Source: Isochrysis galbana | Taxonomy: Eukaryota; Haptophyta; Isochrysidales; Isochrysidaceae | Assembly (NCBI GenBank): GCA_018136815.1 | Contig: CM030932.1 | Coordinates: forward strand, 5,618,407 to 5,682,406 | Length of the DNA: 64,000 bases | Reading direction: 5' to 3' | Shown here: positions 52,215 through 62,163 of the stretch, piece by piece | Layout: every line of letters starts with the position of its first letter | Numbering within the stretch: position 1 is the stretch's first letter | The notes under the pieces: generated by a model | The model's input: only the letters and a program-made list of their open reading frames with translations | What the model was told of the DNA's origin: nothing | Database searches by the model: none | Translations under genes and position numbers: made by a program

Positions 52215-52962
52215 CCCTCCCCGCCCGCTGCTCCACCCTCTGCTGCTTCACCCTCTCCCTCCCGGCGCAGCCTCTGTCCCTCCTCGCCGCTCCACGCTCG
52301 CTTCCTGCCGTGGGATGACCGCTCGCTCGCTCCCCCACCTCTCCTCCCGCCTCCTGTTCTTCTGTAGTTTAGGGAACAAGGGAGAGTGAGAAGAAAATAG
52401 CAGCTGAGGAAGCGAGGACACGACGAAAGGAGAGGGATCTGGTGATTATTCGTCATGTCCACGAATTATTAACTGAGCGTGGGGTGGCGTCAGAACAATT
52501 TTCTCAAAATGAGGGAGCAAACGAACGCGAATGAATATGTAACGTGAGATAGATCTCCTCTCTGTTCCTTTTCGAGAAGAAAACGACCAGGAAAGAAGAA
52601 GAATGAGAACTAACGGATGAACGAACGGGAACGACCAATATTGAATGCCGGCGCGAGCAGCAAGTGAAGAGGAGAAGAGACGGAATAATTAGAGAGGAGG
52701 GGGCGGCGGAACCCGCGTGAAGCCGTCGTGAAAGAGGCCAGCTGCCAGCTGCAAGGTTTTTACTTCCATACCATACTCCGCGTGTAGCCAACTCCTGGCG
52801 CGCTGGCGCGTGCCCATCTCCTGGCAGTGGTGTTATTTCCAGTCCGCCCACTCAAAATTTGGCTCCTATGACCCGGTGGACCCAAAAATACATTTTAGGC
52901 ATATACTAGGGTTAAATACACATGACACACGAAACCCACGAACATCGGTCAATTCATCTCCC
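52215..52962. other. Shared divergent promoter region of the RING and NYN genes
   Basis: The two genes point away from each other, so this must contain both promoters. It is CT-rich near the RING start, GA-rich in the middle (52380-52700) and AT-richer near 52880-52960. No further gene is supported. Confidence 0.45.
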
Positions 52963-55161
52963 ATGGCGAGGATGGCGCCGCCGCGCTGGCTCCTCGTGGC
53001 TCTTGCCATCTCGCTCCAGCGCGCTAGCGCGCTGTTTGGCGCATCTTGGCGCAGCCGCCTGGTGACCCACTCCCGTGTTTACCGGATGACTGAGCCTGAC
53101 AGCACCACCGACGCAATGGCGGCCGCACTCGAGCAGCTAAGCAGCCGCTCATCCGCTGTTCGGCCAGAGCGGGCGACCTCCAGAGTGCGCTCATCTTTCT
53201 CGCGCAAGCGTGGCGCCAGCGAGCGTGTGGCACGTAGCAGCAAGCCGAAAAGCAGGCCATCGGCGACTGAGCGCAAGGGCGGGCAACCAATAGCTTTGCG
53301 GCGGGGAGTAGTGCAGCAGGGCCAACATTACGGTACACGAGAGCTCGGCAGCAAGCCCGATACACAATTGGATGAGCGCGGAGGATGGGTGCAGGGTGAT
53401 GATTGGGTTGAGTCGACGAGCTTTCCCGGCCAGCTGATGACGCTGGCCCCGACTCGTCTAATGCTCTTTATCGATGGCTCCTGGCTTTACTACTCCATGT
53501 AGGCTGAAAATCTAGGTTGCTAGTTGTTGCCAGAATGCGCGATACAAGCCTGATCCCAGCCCAAGGCGGTGCATCTTGAAGCTTTTGCGGCGCTGCCCAG
53601 GGCACGCACAATTTCAAAGGGGACTGTTTGCAGCAGCCACGCGTCAACACAACACCTGCACTCTTCTCAGATTTGATGGTGGTCCGAGATGCCCTATAAC
53701 TGAGCAGCTAGGTGCAGGCTGGAAGGAGACCCATTATGTTGACTGGTCCGTGCTGCCCGCGATAGTTGCCGACCACATCTCGACAGAGCTCTTACGTGTC
53801 CAGCCGAATCTACCTCGTGCAGTGGAGGTACAGATAAATCGATCCTTGCATGCTCTCTTCCACGGGCCGACGCGTATTGGTCGATGATGGTCGGGTCTAG
53901 TCTGTCTGGTACCAACTTCCTATGAGTCTACTATCCCTCATGTCTTGTGAGCCCTGCCTACCCTGCAGGTTGTGCGGGTGCACGTGTACTCCTCGTTGCG
54001 TGTCGGGCAGCCAGTTTCGAGACAACGCCAAGAGATGTTCGACCAGATGCGAGAACTGCATTACGACGTCCACATCGGCTCCTTTGATGGGCCTCGCGAA
54101 AAATGTGTCGACATCGCGCTCGCTGTGGACATGCTGCACTACGCTACGGTCGATGGTGCATTCGATGTTGCTGTTCTCGTGTCTGGCGACGCCGATTTTC
54201 TCCCCGCGCTTGTGCGGACGAGACAACGTGGGAAACGGGTGGCCATATGCTCGATGCGGAATTCAGCCTCCTCATCCTTCGACAACAGCGAATCTTCGGA
54301 ATTTCTTGGTTTGGTCGCAGACGGAGAAGCACGATTGAAAGACTTCGATGTGTGTGCAAGAGAAGCGAGCGCTCTTAGCCAACCAGCACTTTATCGAGGT
54401 CAGGGTCAAGAGTCAAGAGTACGGCACGCTCATGCATCTTGTCAAGTGTAGATTCCCCCCGAACCCGAGAATGATTGCATGACGTTGTGCACACGACATC
54501 TCAGGTGCTATGGCTTGACGATCACATCGACAGCCTCCTCACTCCTATTCATCCATCTTTGCGGCGTCAGCGCCCCGCAATGCTCCGCCATTTGCGCGAA
54601 TGCTTGCTCGACTTCTTGAGCGAATTTGGAGGCGCTGCGTCGGAAGAGGAGGTGCGCCGTTACCTTAGCGAGATTGGGCTTGGGACATCTTCCGCGCTGG
54701 CATTCATTGAGCATGAATGTGGGTCGCTTTCTGACTTCGTCGCCGACTATGCCGCGGATGAACTACGCCTGCGTCGAATGATTGGACGAAATGTGCTACA
54801 GCTACGAGATGCAAGCACTAGTTCACTGCAAGAAGCTCGAAGAGGGCGCGTTTCAGGCTCGGCAGACGAGGCGACGTCGGATAACACCAAGTCCGAAGTC
54901 GGGTATGAGGAGGCATTGCTCTCAGCGCAATCAATGCTTTGCCCAGATGACGTTGTGGGTGAATTCCAGGTTTCGACAGATTCATCTCCGTCTTCTCGTG
55001 ATGGGGAAGCGTCATCGAGTGCAAAGGCGGACTTCGATGTGAGCGAGGAGACCTTGCCGCACATGGGCTCCTTCAGCGCAACTGAGAGCGGGCAAGACGT
55101 GAACGGGGGTGATGCCGATAACGACGGCAGGGCCGTTGGAGAAACTTCACAACAAAGATAG
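52963..55161 (+). CDS. NYN-domain (PIN-like) putative RNase, four exons
   Basis: Exons 52963-53498, 53671-53827, 53969-54349 and 54505-55161 give 576 residues; introns are 172, 141 and 155 nt, all GT-AG. Splicing joins LYYSI to FDGGPRC, RAVEV to VRVHVYSS, and KDFDV to LWLDDHID, restoring one NYN domain (about 165-360). Catalytic-type acidic residues are present: LMLFIDGSWLYYS, KCVDIALAVDML and VLVSGDADFLPAL, as in LabA/MARF1/NYNRIN-type nucleases. The N-terminus is a signal peptide (MARMAPPRWLLVALAISLQRASALF), followed by Arg/Ser-rich sequence, so a complex-plastid or secretory destination is likely. After the domain comes a helical segment (RHLRECLLDFLSEFGGAASEEEV) that could be a small winged-helix or OST-HTH-like module, and a disordered acidic tail. 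Likely role: RNA cleavage or turnover in an organelle. Confidence 0.8.
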
Positions 55162-56559
55162 CATGTGTCGGGTGATTGCGCGCCACGTTTTCTATAATTT
55201 ACTTTCCGTGGGACAGCTTCTTTCTTCCTGGGCCTCCATATTGTCATGGGCGCCATATTGAGAGGTCATCATCGTCGACATCCCTAATCGTCCGTGGTCG
55301 GGACAGGGTGATGTGTAGGTGTAGTGGGTCAACTATAAAGATGTCTCACGACGCGATGGCGGTTGAGAGGTCGCCGCCGCGCCCCGTCTTCCAGCTAGGC
55401 CATTCAGCACTCCCCATGTGGAGGCAGTGGTTCCTTGCCCTAACGCGAGCAGCCCGCTAGAGTGTCGAGTGCTCCCCCAAAAAAACCTTTTAATGTTCTC
55501 GCCTCGCGCGCGGTCGAGTGCTCCCCTAGCTGGAGCTAGAGCACCCCGCCGAGAGTTCGCGAGCACCCTCTCGCCCTTATCCTGGTGGTGCTCAGCAGGC
55601 AACCACTGCGGCCTGTGCGAGGCAGAGCGCCATCGCCACTCGCATTGCTATCCTGTATTCGCAGGTTAAGATTTTCATTACATTCGCGCGCACGCACATT
55701 AGAGGTGGGGGAGACTGGAGACTGGGTTAAAAAACTCTTGTTGATCCAGAGGCCCAAATTTTTTTATCGTGGGAGGGACCAGAGCTACCCTCCTGACCTC
55801 CACGACCTCACCCTCCTGACATTGAGCGCGGTGCGCTTGTAGAGTGGTTAGATAGATAGCTCCTACCCCCCTTATTGGTATTCCGTCTTTTTCATGTTGT
55901 TCACGAAGTTCTCTCATTATATCCTGCGTCGTCCTTTCCTTCATCATATGACTTGTCGTCTTGTGTTTCATCCTATTATCACTCGTCGTCATCGTATCTT
56001 CAAGACTCTTTTGTCCTCCCACGTTGCTTTGTTGCTTTGCTCTAACCCCAGCTTTCCGAGCAATTTTTTATTTATATGCAACTAGTGCTTTGCCCTGGAA
56101 GTCATTGACACTTTGAGTACTGAGGCTTTTTAAGTATACCAGATTTTTTTCAGTAATTTGTGTAATAAACTCATTAAGAGTAAGAGGTTGATTTATACTA
56201 AACCAAATTATTAAACGGAGAAATGGATTCTTTAGTTGTCCATGTACCATGTATCTCAATCTCAGTTTTGACGTGTTGCTTGATTGCCTGAAGTAGTCGT
56301 TCTTTTTCTGTGATAGGCGATGTTGATTATTTGTAAGAAAGGCTCTTCGCGAATGCGATTAAATTCTTTGCCTCCTCAAGATCCCGCTTGTAAGGCTCCA
56401 TATCTGCTTACTTTCCAATGAGATAATAATGTTACAATGTTACGTACGAAAACGCTATGCGACCGGGCGGGTCCTCCAGACCCATAGTTGCTTGCCCTTG
56501 TGACAATAGGTGTGCATCCACTGGCTGGATGTAGAGAGAGGAACGAAATCACGGAGCGG
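55162..56559. other. Gene-free stretch with a LINE-tail remnant
   Basis: On the minus strand near 55470-55515 the sequence resembles the CGCGCG-GCGAGA-TATTAAGAAG-T-run ends of LINE copies 1 and 2 (here ending AAAGG and T7). The rest, including the AT-rich 55850-56350, has no gene. It contains TTTGCTTTGTTGCTTTGC-type repeats. Confidence 0.35.
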
Positions 56560-57495
56560 CGCCGCACCGACACGCCACCGAAGGGCGCACCGGAGGGCGC
56601 ACCGGAGGGCACCTATAACCGGTTCGCGGACAGGGACAAAACTTGCCGCATATGCATATGCAAGGCGTCTAACGAATCTTCCACCCACTTAGGCGAATGC
56701 CCGAGGGTAGTCAAGATATTCGAGACGCTGGACAAACTGGCAAGGTACACCCCCCGAAGCGATAGAAGCAGGGAAGAGGTAATCGTAGATAATCTTTTCA
56801 TGCACCCCGGGGGGAAAACACCGCGATCGCTCACCATACTATACACTCTAGCATGGAGATATATCTTAACAGACTTTTACAGAATACACTACGACGGCAT
56901 TGAATTCTCGGAGGAATCGGTGTTGATAAGAACGAACGATAGACAGATACACGACACTGAGCAAGGCACTACTATTTGCGAGCACGACAGACTCGGCTAG
57001 GACCGCCCAAGCAGGCATGGGCAGACAGCCGAAAAAAAGGTTCGACGTGAACGATGTATACCCCTTGTTCACACTAGGTGCAAGAGGAAAACTTGAACCA
57101 AGCCTAGAGCTGCAAACCCTGACCACCTCGATGGGGGTGGCATATATAATCGCCGAGAGACCCGAAACAGAACAAACCTGAGACGAGACACACCTCGACT
57201 GACATAACCCCACCGATACACAATAGCGACCAGCGAGGGCGAGAAAGACGAGCACGCCCGAGACCCATCAGACGCGCGATGACAAGTGACCAACAACAGG
57301 CCTGCCCGGAACCCGCGCTTTGAACCAGGCTCGTGGTAGCGCACCCGAGCCGAACCCCGGATACCGAAGACAAAGGAATGAAGGGGGGAAGGGGAGGAGG
57401 TGGAGGAAAGGGAAGTTAAGGGCGGTGGCAGCAGAGATGGGGAAGTACCCAAGTCTAGTAGGTGTGTAGCCCAGAATCTTCAGATGTTTTTTTTT
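56560..57495 (+). mobile_element. LINE-like retrotransposon 3' end, copy 3 (second lineage)
   Basis: The C-terminal protein segment shows NRFADRDKTCRICICKASNESSTHLGECP (the zinc motif region, 56610-56705) and KTPRSLTILYTLAWRYILTDF, equivalent to LKALYIIAWRYIIGDF in copy 2. A frame change near 56985 breaks it, after which GRQPKKRFDVNDVYPLF...LTTSMGVAYII continues to a stop near 57180. Near its start, GAPEGAPEG is a short internal duplication. The 3' UTR (57180-57495) matches 48855-49305 and older pieces at 5.8 and 38.7 kb, and ends GAATCTTCAGATG plus a T-run. It is a diverged lineage related to copies 1 and 2. Confidence 0.65.
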
Positions 57496-57849
57496 GTCTT
57501 TGGTATATCGGGGGATCGGGGGGGGGGGGGGGGGCGCGTGCACTACAACGGGCCAAGTGCCAAGTGCAGGGGGTGGGCTGGGGCAGACCTGCTGGTGTGG
57601 TGTTCCTGCGGCAAAACCAACATAAACGCCTGTTGCGTGTGACACTTCGTGCCCCTGGGAGGTCTCGGCCCCCTCTTTTCGCGTCTTTTTCAAGTATCGC
57701 CGCGCTTTCGCGGCATTCGTATGTCGCGCAAGGTGTCGGCATGTAAACATACCGTAAACAGGCGTGAGTATTACCTTTTTTTGTGTCAGATCGTGTCGTT
57801 TTTTTGTCGTGCCTTTTTCGTCGTTCTCTTCGTTCTCCTACGGGCGTGC
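57496..57849. other. G-run and gene-free stretch
   Basis: A long G homopolymer near 57518-57534 follows LINE copy 3. No gene is supported up to the next repeat. Confidence 0.35.
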
Positions 57850-58240
57850 GATGCCTGCGCGCGCCATGGCCCCCCTCTGAGGGGACCCTCGGGTCCCCCC
57901 AGAGGACCAGCTGGGCCAGCGGGCCAGCTCAGGGGGCAGTGGAGGCTGAGGCTGGGCCCCTGGCCTCTCCTGCATCCTCCCTTGCTGGCCTCGCTGGCCC
58001 TGGGTGCCTTCCTGTCGGCTCAGGTGGTCTGTGGCTCAGTGGTGGAGTGGGGGTCAGTACGAGCGAGGGCCAGTGCAGGCGAGTGCGTGCGGCGCGCGGT
58101 GCGCGCTCGACGAGGGTCTGGGCCAGAGTGATGTCAGCTCAGCCCCTGCCAGCAGGCAGGGGCTGAGGTTGAGTGTGCAGGGCCACCCAGGGGGTGTCTG
58201 CGATGGAGGAAGGGGGGAACGGGAACGGGGCCCCCATGAC
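57850..58240 (+). repeat. GC-rich interspersed repeat, long copy D
   Basis: Ordered blocks as in copy B: GCGCGCCATGG near 57859, the AGCTCAGGGGGCAGTGGAGG core near 57926-57946, GTCTGGGCCAGAGTGATG near 58116, the perfect hairpin CAGCCCCTGCC/GGCAGGGGCTG at 58140-58165, and GGGGTGTCTGCGATGGAGG near 58191. It ends in GGCCCCCATGACCC. A 160-codon frame remains open across its first part. Confidence 0.7.
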
Positions 58241-58936
58241 CCTATCAGTGTTACTGATAGTTGAACGCTTTTGGTCTTATGAGGGGGTATAATTCTTCCG
58301 TACTCGCGTGGTACACCGGGCGACTTTTGCGGTGGCCCGTGCCTTGTTCCCCTCTCAACAGTAATCTCTTTCATGGCAATTTTACTGCCCCTACTTTGGC
58401 GATGCGGTTCATTAATGGAACAAAGGTAGTGATTATTCTTGTATATTGTTGTATACCCGCCTCGATGTCCTCCACGAAGTATGCACCTCACTTTCGCAAC
58501 GTCGCCCGCCGTACACCGGCAACCGCGTGTGAACGGCTATAGTGCACTAATATCGTGAAGGCCATGGTCTTCATATGTGGCCCGATTTCCTACCATGGGT
58601 AAAATCCTGCTTCCCCCTCAAGGGATATTCTTCACGTTGCTGTCATCGACGCAATGTAAGCTCGCGGCGCAAATCCCCAGCGCATTTGTCGTCATCCCAT
58701 CCGCTTCTTTCCTCTCACGACCATGCTCGTCAATACAACATGGTGACGCGCTCGTTAATGCAACACGCTTCCGGCCGGGCCAAGAGGCCGATTGAACAAA
58801 CGCGATAGAAAGGCGACGTGTGCTTGAAGCGGATCAAGATCTATTGCGGCTTTATTGCGGAACCATAAAGTGTCTTCTGCCGAATCCTGCGACGAACGCA
58901 CTAGTGCTCGTGATCTCGGATCCAAGCCAGCGCTCC
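58241..58936. other. Gene-free stretch downstream of the CNOT10-like gene
   Basis: Nothing supported. It should contain the 3' UTR of the minus-strand gene that ends at 58937. Confidence 0.3.
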
Positions 58937-60479
58937 CTACTGTCCATAATTTGTGGGGAGACGTTGTTTCTTGAGCACATCCAGAGCTGCCTCGAGACGG
59001 CCATCGCGCAAGTCCAGATACACGAGAGCAGTGAGTGCAGACCGGCAAGTTGGTTCGAGCGATAACGCTTGGTGCACGAATGTTCGTGCCTGCCTCGTAT
59101 CCCCACGCAGCACGAGGACAGATGCCAGGTTTGCGTACATGCTTGCCATCGATGACTTGGCAGTGCCCAAGAAAGCGCAAGTTTTGTCGTAATAGGGATT
59201 GCGCACTGCCTCGAGCTCGTTACCATCGTGGGCAGAGGCCTCGTAAACCGAGACCACGCCACCAAGCGCCTCTCCGTGTGCCAAAGCGTCGCGTAAGTGA
59301 GTCTCAGCTTCAGCCGATCTATTCAGATGGCACAAGGCGTCGCAAGCATACAAATGTGCATGTGCCTGCACACGCATGAGGCGGAGTAGGGTGGGAGTGG
59401 GGGTGGGCGGCCAAACGAATAAAGGCCCAAAGGGCCAATAGGGGCCAATCCATCGGCACAGTAGTCAGGACAGGTGCAGGCACGGAACCAACCTTGATGT
59501 TTGCAGCAAGAGCATCCATGGCCAAGAGCTGCTCGGTCCAACTGAGTGCGGACAAGTAGTCGTCCGTTGAGAGACTGCACCATGCAAGCTGCAGCATGGC
59601 CAGGCGCTGCACTGTGTGCGTTTGAAGCACATATTCCTCGAGCAACGACAAGGAGCCCTGCGCAGCACCCGCCAAAAGGGCAGCATATGTCTGCGCTCCA
59701 GCAGCATGCTGCGCTTCAGTACTTTGAGTCAGAGCGTTGCGTAGGCATTTGATGGCGTAAGAGAGGGTGGGCTCTGACACTGCCGATGACGCTGAAAGCT
59801 GTTGCGGCGGTTCCTCCGTATCATCGGTAAGCGCGGCCGAGGTAGGCCGCTGTGAAATCGGCAGCAGCAGCTTGCGCGAGCCTGCGACACCAAAAGTGCT
59901 GTGCCCGATCGCAGTGGGCCGTGTCGCAGCCGGACATTCATTGAGTTGATATTTCTTTGTCTTTTCAATGTGCACCGCAATGCACGTTTCGCCGAGGCGG
60001 AGCCACATTCGGGGCTGGCGATGGAGCAGCTCGAGGGCCGCTTGAAAGCATGTAAAGGCTTTCTCTGCTTTGCCCAGCAGTAGAAGCTGCAACCCACGGT
60101 TGTACTGAAGTTCGCATCGTCGATCACATGAGAACTGAGGCAAGGGCACACTTTCTTGGCCATCAGCTCGACTGTACAGCGAGGAGTTTNNNNNNNNNNN
60201 NNNNNNNNNNNNNNNNNNNNNNNNNNNNNNNNNNNNNNNNNNNNNNNNNNNNNNNNNNNNNNNNNNNNNNNNNNNNNNNNNNNNNNNNNCCCTTCGCCTT
60301 ATCACCCCCCCCCCCCCCCTCCTCCCTTCTCTCAGCCTTGCTCCCCTTCTCTCACCTTGCTCGCGCTGCTTGAGCAGGCTCTGCAGCAGTGCCCATACAC
60401 GGCTGTATTCAGCCTCGGCGTGGGCGGCCCCCGCTTGGGCGGCGAGCTCGCTGGCACCCTCCTCATTCTGACCTGTCAT
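58937..60479 (-). CDS. CNOT10-like CCR4-NOT subunit, interrupted by an assembly gap
   Basis: Visible exons on the minus strand are 60479-60356 (start MTGQNEEGASELAAQ; donor GTGAGA), an internal piece beginning somewhere in the gap and running 60189-59493, and 59365-58937. The 127-nt intron 59492-59366 is GTTGGT...GTGTGCAG and joins ALAANIK to AHAHLYACDALC. CNOT10 hallmarks are ELQYNRGLQLLLLGKAEKAF (YN.G.QLL), PRMWLRLGETCIA, and a TPR-rich end (SMYANLASVLVLRGDTRQAR, then LDLRDGRLEAALDVL). CNOT10 is a TPR scaffold that with CNOT11 forms a module of the CCR4-NOT mRNA deadenylation complex. The N-terminal third that the family has between its first helices and YN.G.QLL is not visible and must lie in the 100-N gap, so the gap is larger than drawn. 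Confidence 0.75.
60190..60289. other. Assembly gap (100 N)
   Basis: Exactly 100 unknown bases, the conventional size for a gap of unknown length. It falls inside the CNOT10-like gene next to a C-homopolymer (60305-60319). Confidence 0.99.
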
Positions 60480-61395
60480 CCCCCGCCAACTCTGCACCTG
60501 CTTGCTCCGCTCCTCGCGAGAAGTCTAGTTGCCACTCGCAGCGGAGCGGGCGAGCGAGCGAGAGAGCGTGGGGGAGGGGGAGAGCCGGGGGGAGGGGGAG
60601 GGGGGAGGGGGGGGCGGGGGGCGGGGAGGGAGCGGGGGGGGGGGGGAGGAAATCAGAAGAGTGGCAGAGACATGAATAGAGAGACAAAGTAGAGAAGTAG
60701 AAAGTAGAGGAGGAAGAGTATTTCTGGAGCAAGAGTAGAGAACAATAAATCAATGAATCAATGAATCAACAAGTGGCAAGTGGCAAGTGGAGAGAAGCGA
60801 GAAGCGAGAAGCGAGAAGCGAGAAGTGAGAAGTGAGAAGTGAGAAGCGAGAGAGGTGCTGTCGGGGAACTGTCGGCGAGCAATGGGAACTCGCCCGATGC
60901 CGCCGGAGAAGGGAGGCACCCTCTTCACGATGGGCTTCTGCAAGCGTAAGTCGGACGTCCGAGGCCAGTGAGATAGAGGTTACTGCGTCCGCAGCTCGGC
61001 AGCTCGGCGTGGTGAGTGGTGAGTAGCTGCGGCGGCAGGCCGACGCCTCCGCCGCGCATGATGCCGCGGCTAAGGGGCGAGGCGGCGAGGCTGAGGGCAG
61101 AGGAGGAGGCCGACGTCGACGAGCACAGAGGCTACGAGCTACAAGTAGGGCGGTCAAACAGGGGCTTTTTAACTACTAGTAAGGGTTGGGCAGCATTTTT
61201 TGACCGTGGCGCGATGCCCAATAAAAAACCTCCCTTTGGGGCTACCTGACGCTACGAAAATCTTCGCCAAGAAATGGTGCGATTCGCCCCCCCTCTCGCC
61301 CCCTCCGTCACGCGCGCTCACGCTCTACCCGTAAAGAATGGGCGGTCGCGCCCGCGGGGGGATCGGTTCCTTTATATCTAAGCTACATTCGGCAT
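60480..61395. other. Gene-free stretch with a 7-bp tandem repeat
   Basis: G-rich homopolymer DNA (60570-60650) upstream of the CNOT10-like start. A GAGAAGC/GAGAAGT heptamer is repeated about eight times at 60791-60850. At 61147-61210 GGCGGTCAAA and TTTTTTGACCG form a loose inverted repeat. No gene is supported. Confidence 0.5.
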
Positions 61396-62004
61396 TTGAT
61401 TCCCGCCCGATGCAGCGCCGTGTCGGGCTGCCGACAGTCCGACCACCCCCTGACCCTTTGGCATCATTGCCCGCGCAGCCCACCCAGCTCCTCACAGCGA
61501 GCGCACGCGGCTACCCTGGCTACCAGAGGCCCCATCCCGACCATCCCGACCCGCCCCTCGCAGGATTCGCCCTCTCTCGAACTCGGCATCGAGAACCAGG
61601 ACCAGCTCGCCAACGCGGCCGTCCACGCGTGGCTGACGAGCCTGCGCATTGAGGCTGCCTACGCGGCCATCCTCTCTCGGACAGTGCCAGATCCGGCATT
61701 GATCGATGAGGCGAGACCCGTGGGTGGCCTCAGGACGGGCCTTGTCGTGGCGCTCTACGCTGCGGCGGGCAGGAAAGGCCAAGATCCTGCCAGAGCGCCT
61801 CATAGCGCATCTCGCGGGAACCCACCACCCAGAGCAGAAATCATTTTCTGCCGCTGGGTGGTGGCCTTGGCAGGTGGCATTAGAAATACTTTATGCTGTT
61901 GTGACGCGCGACGGCGCAACGAAAGCACTCCGGGCACGCGGAGCTCGCGAAGCGAAGAAGCACACCAAGGTCTTGGCAATACTTGACGCAGAAGTCAAGT
62001 AGAG
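61396..62004 (+). pseudogene. Unrecognised coding remnant abutting satellite array 2
   Basis: Two consecutive plus-strand frames look protein-like: LANAAVHAWLTSLRIEAAYA...GLRTGLVVALYAAAG (to about 61770) and then, in another frame, KAKILPERLIAHLAGTHHP...GWWPWQVALEILYAVVTRDGATKALRARG, ending at 62002. The change of frame near 61770 shows no GT-AG signal, so a frameshift (real or sequencing error) is more likely than an intron. I do not recognise the family. The stop lies only a few bases before the satellite leader. Confidence 0.35.
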
Positions 62005-62007
62005 CCG

Positions 62008-62163
62008 TAGACCGCGGAGCCGACGCGGCGTCCATCAACATCAGGTTGGCAGCTGAGACAGGGGGGCTTTGACAGTCCGCCGCCAGGCCTCAAGTAAGCA
62101 TCGGCCAAAGCGGCGGCGGCGACGGCCCAGTAAGTGGGGGCGGCGGCGGCGGCGGCGCTCCCT
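62008..62163 (+). repeat. Leader of satellite array 2
   Basis: A single-copy block with CCGCGGAGCCGACGCGGCG, GGCAGCTGAGAC, AAGCATCGGCCAAAGCGG and a (CGG)n tract directly precedes the first monomer. The same block occurs alone at 18905-19130. Confidence 0.75.
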
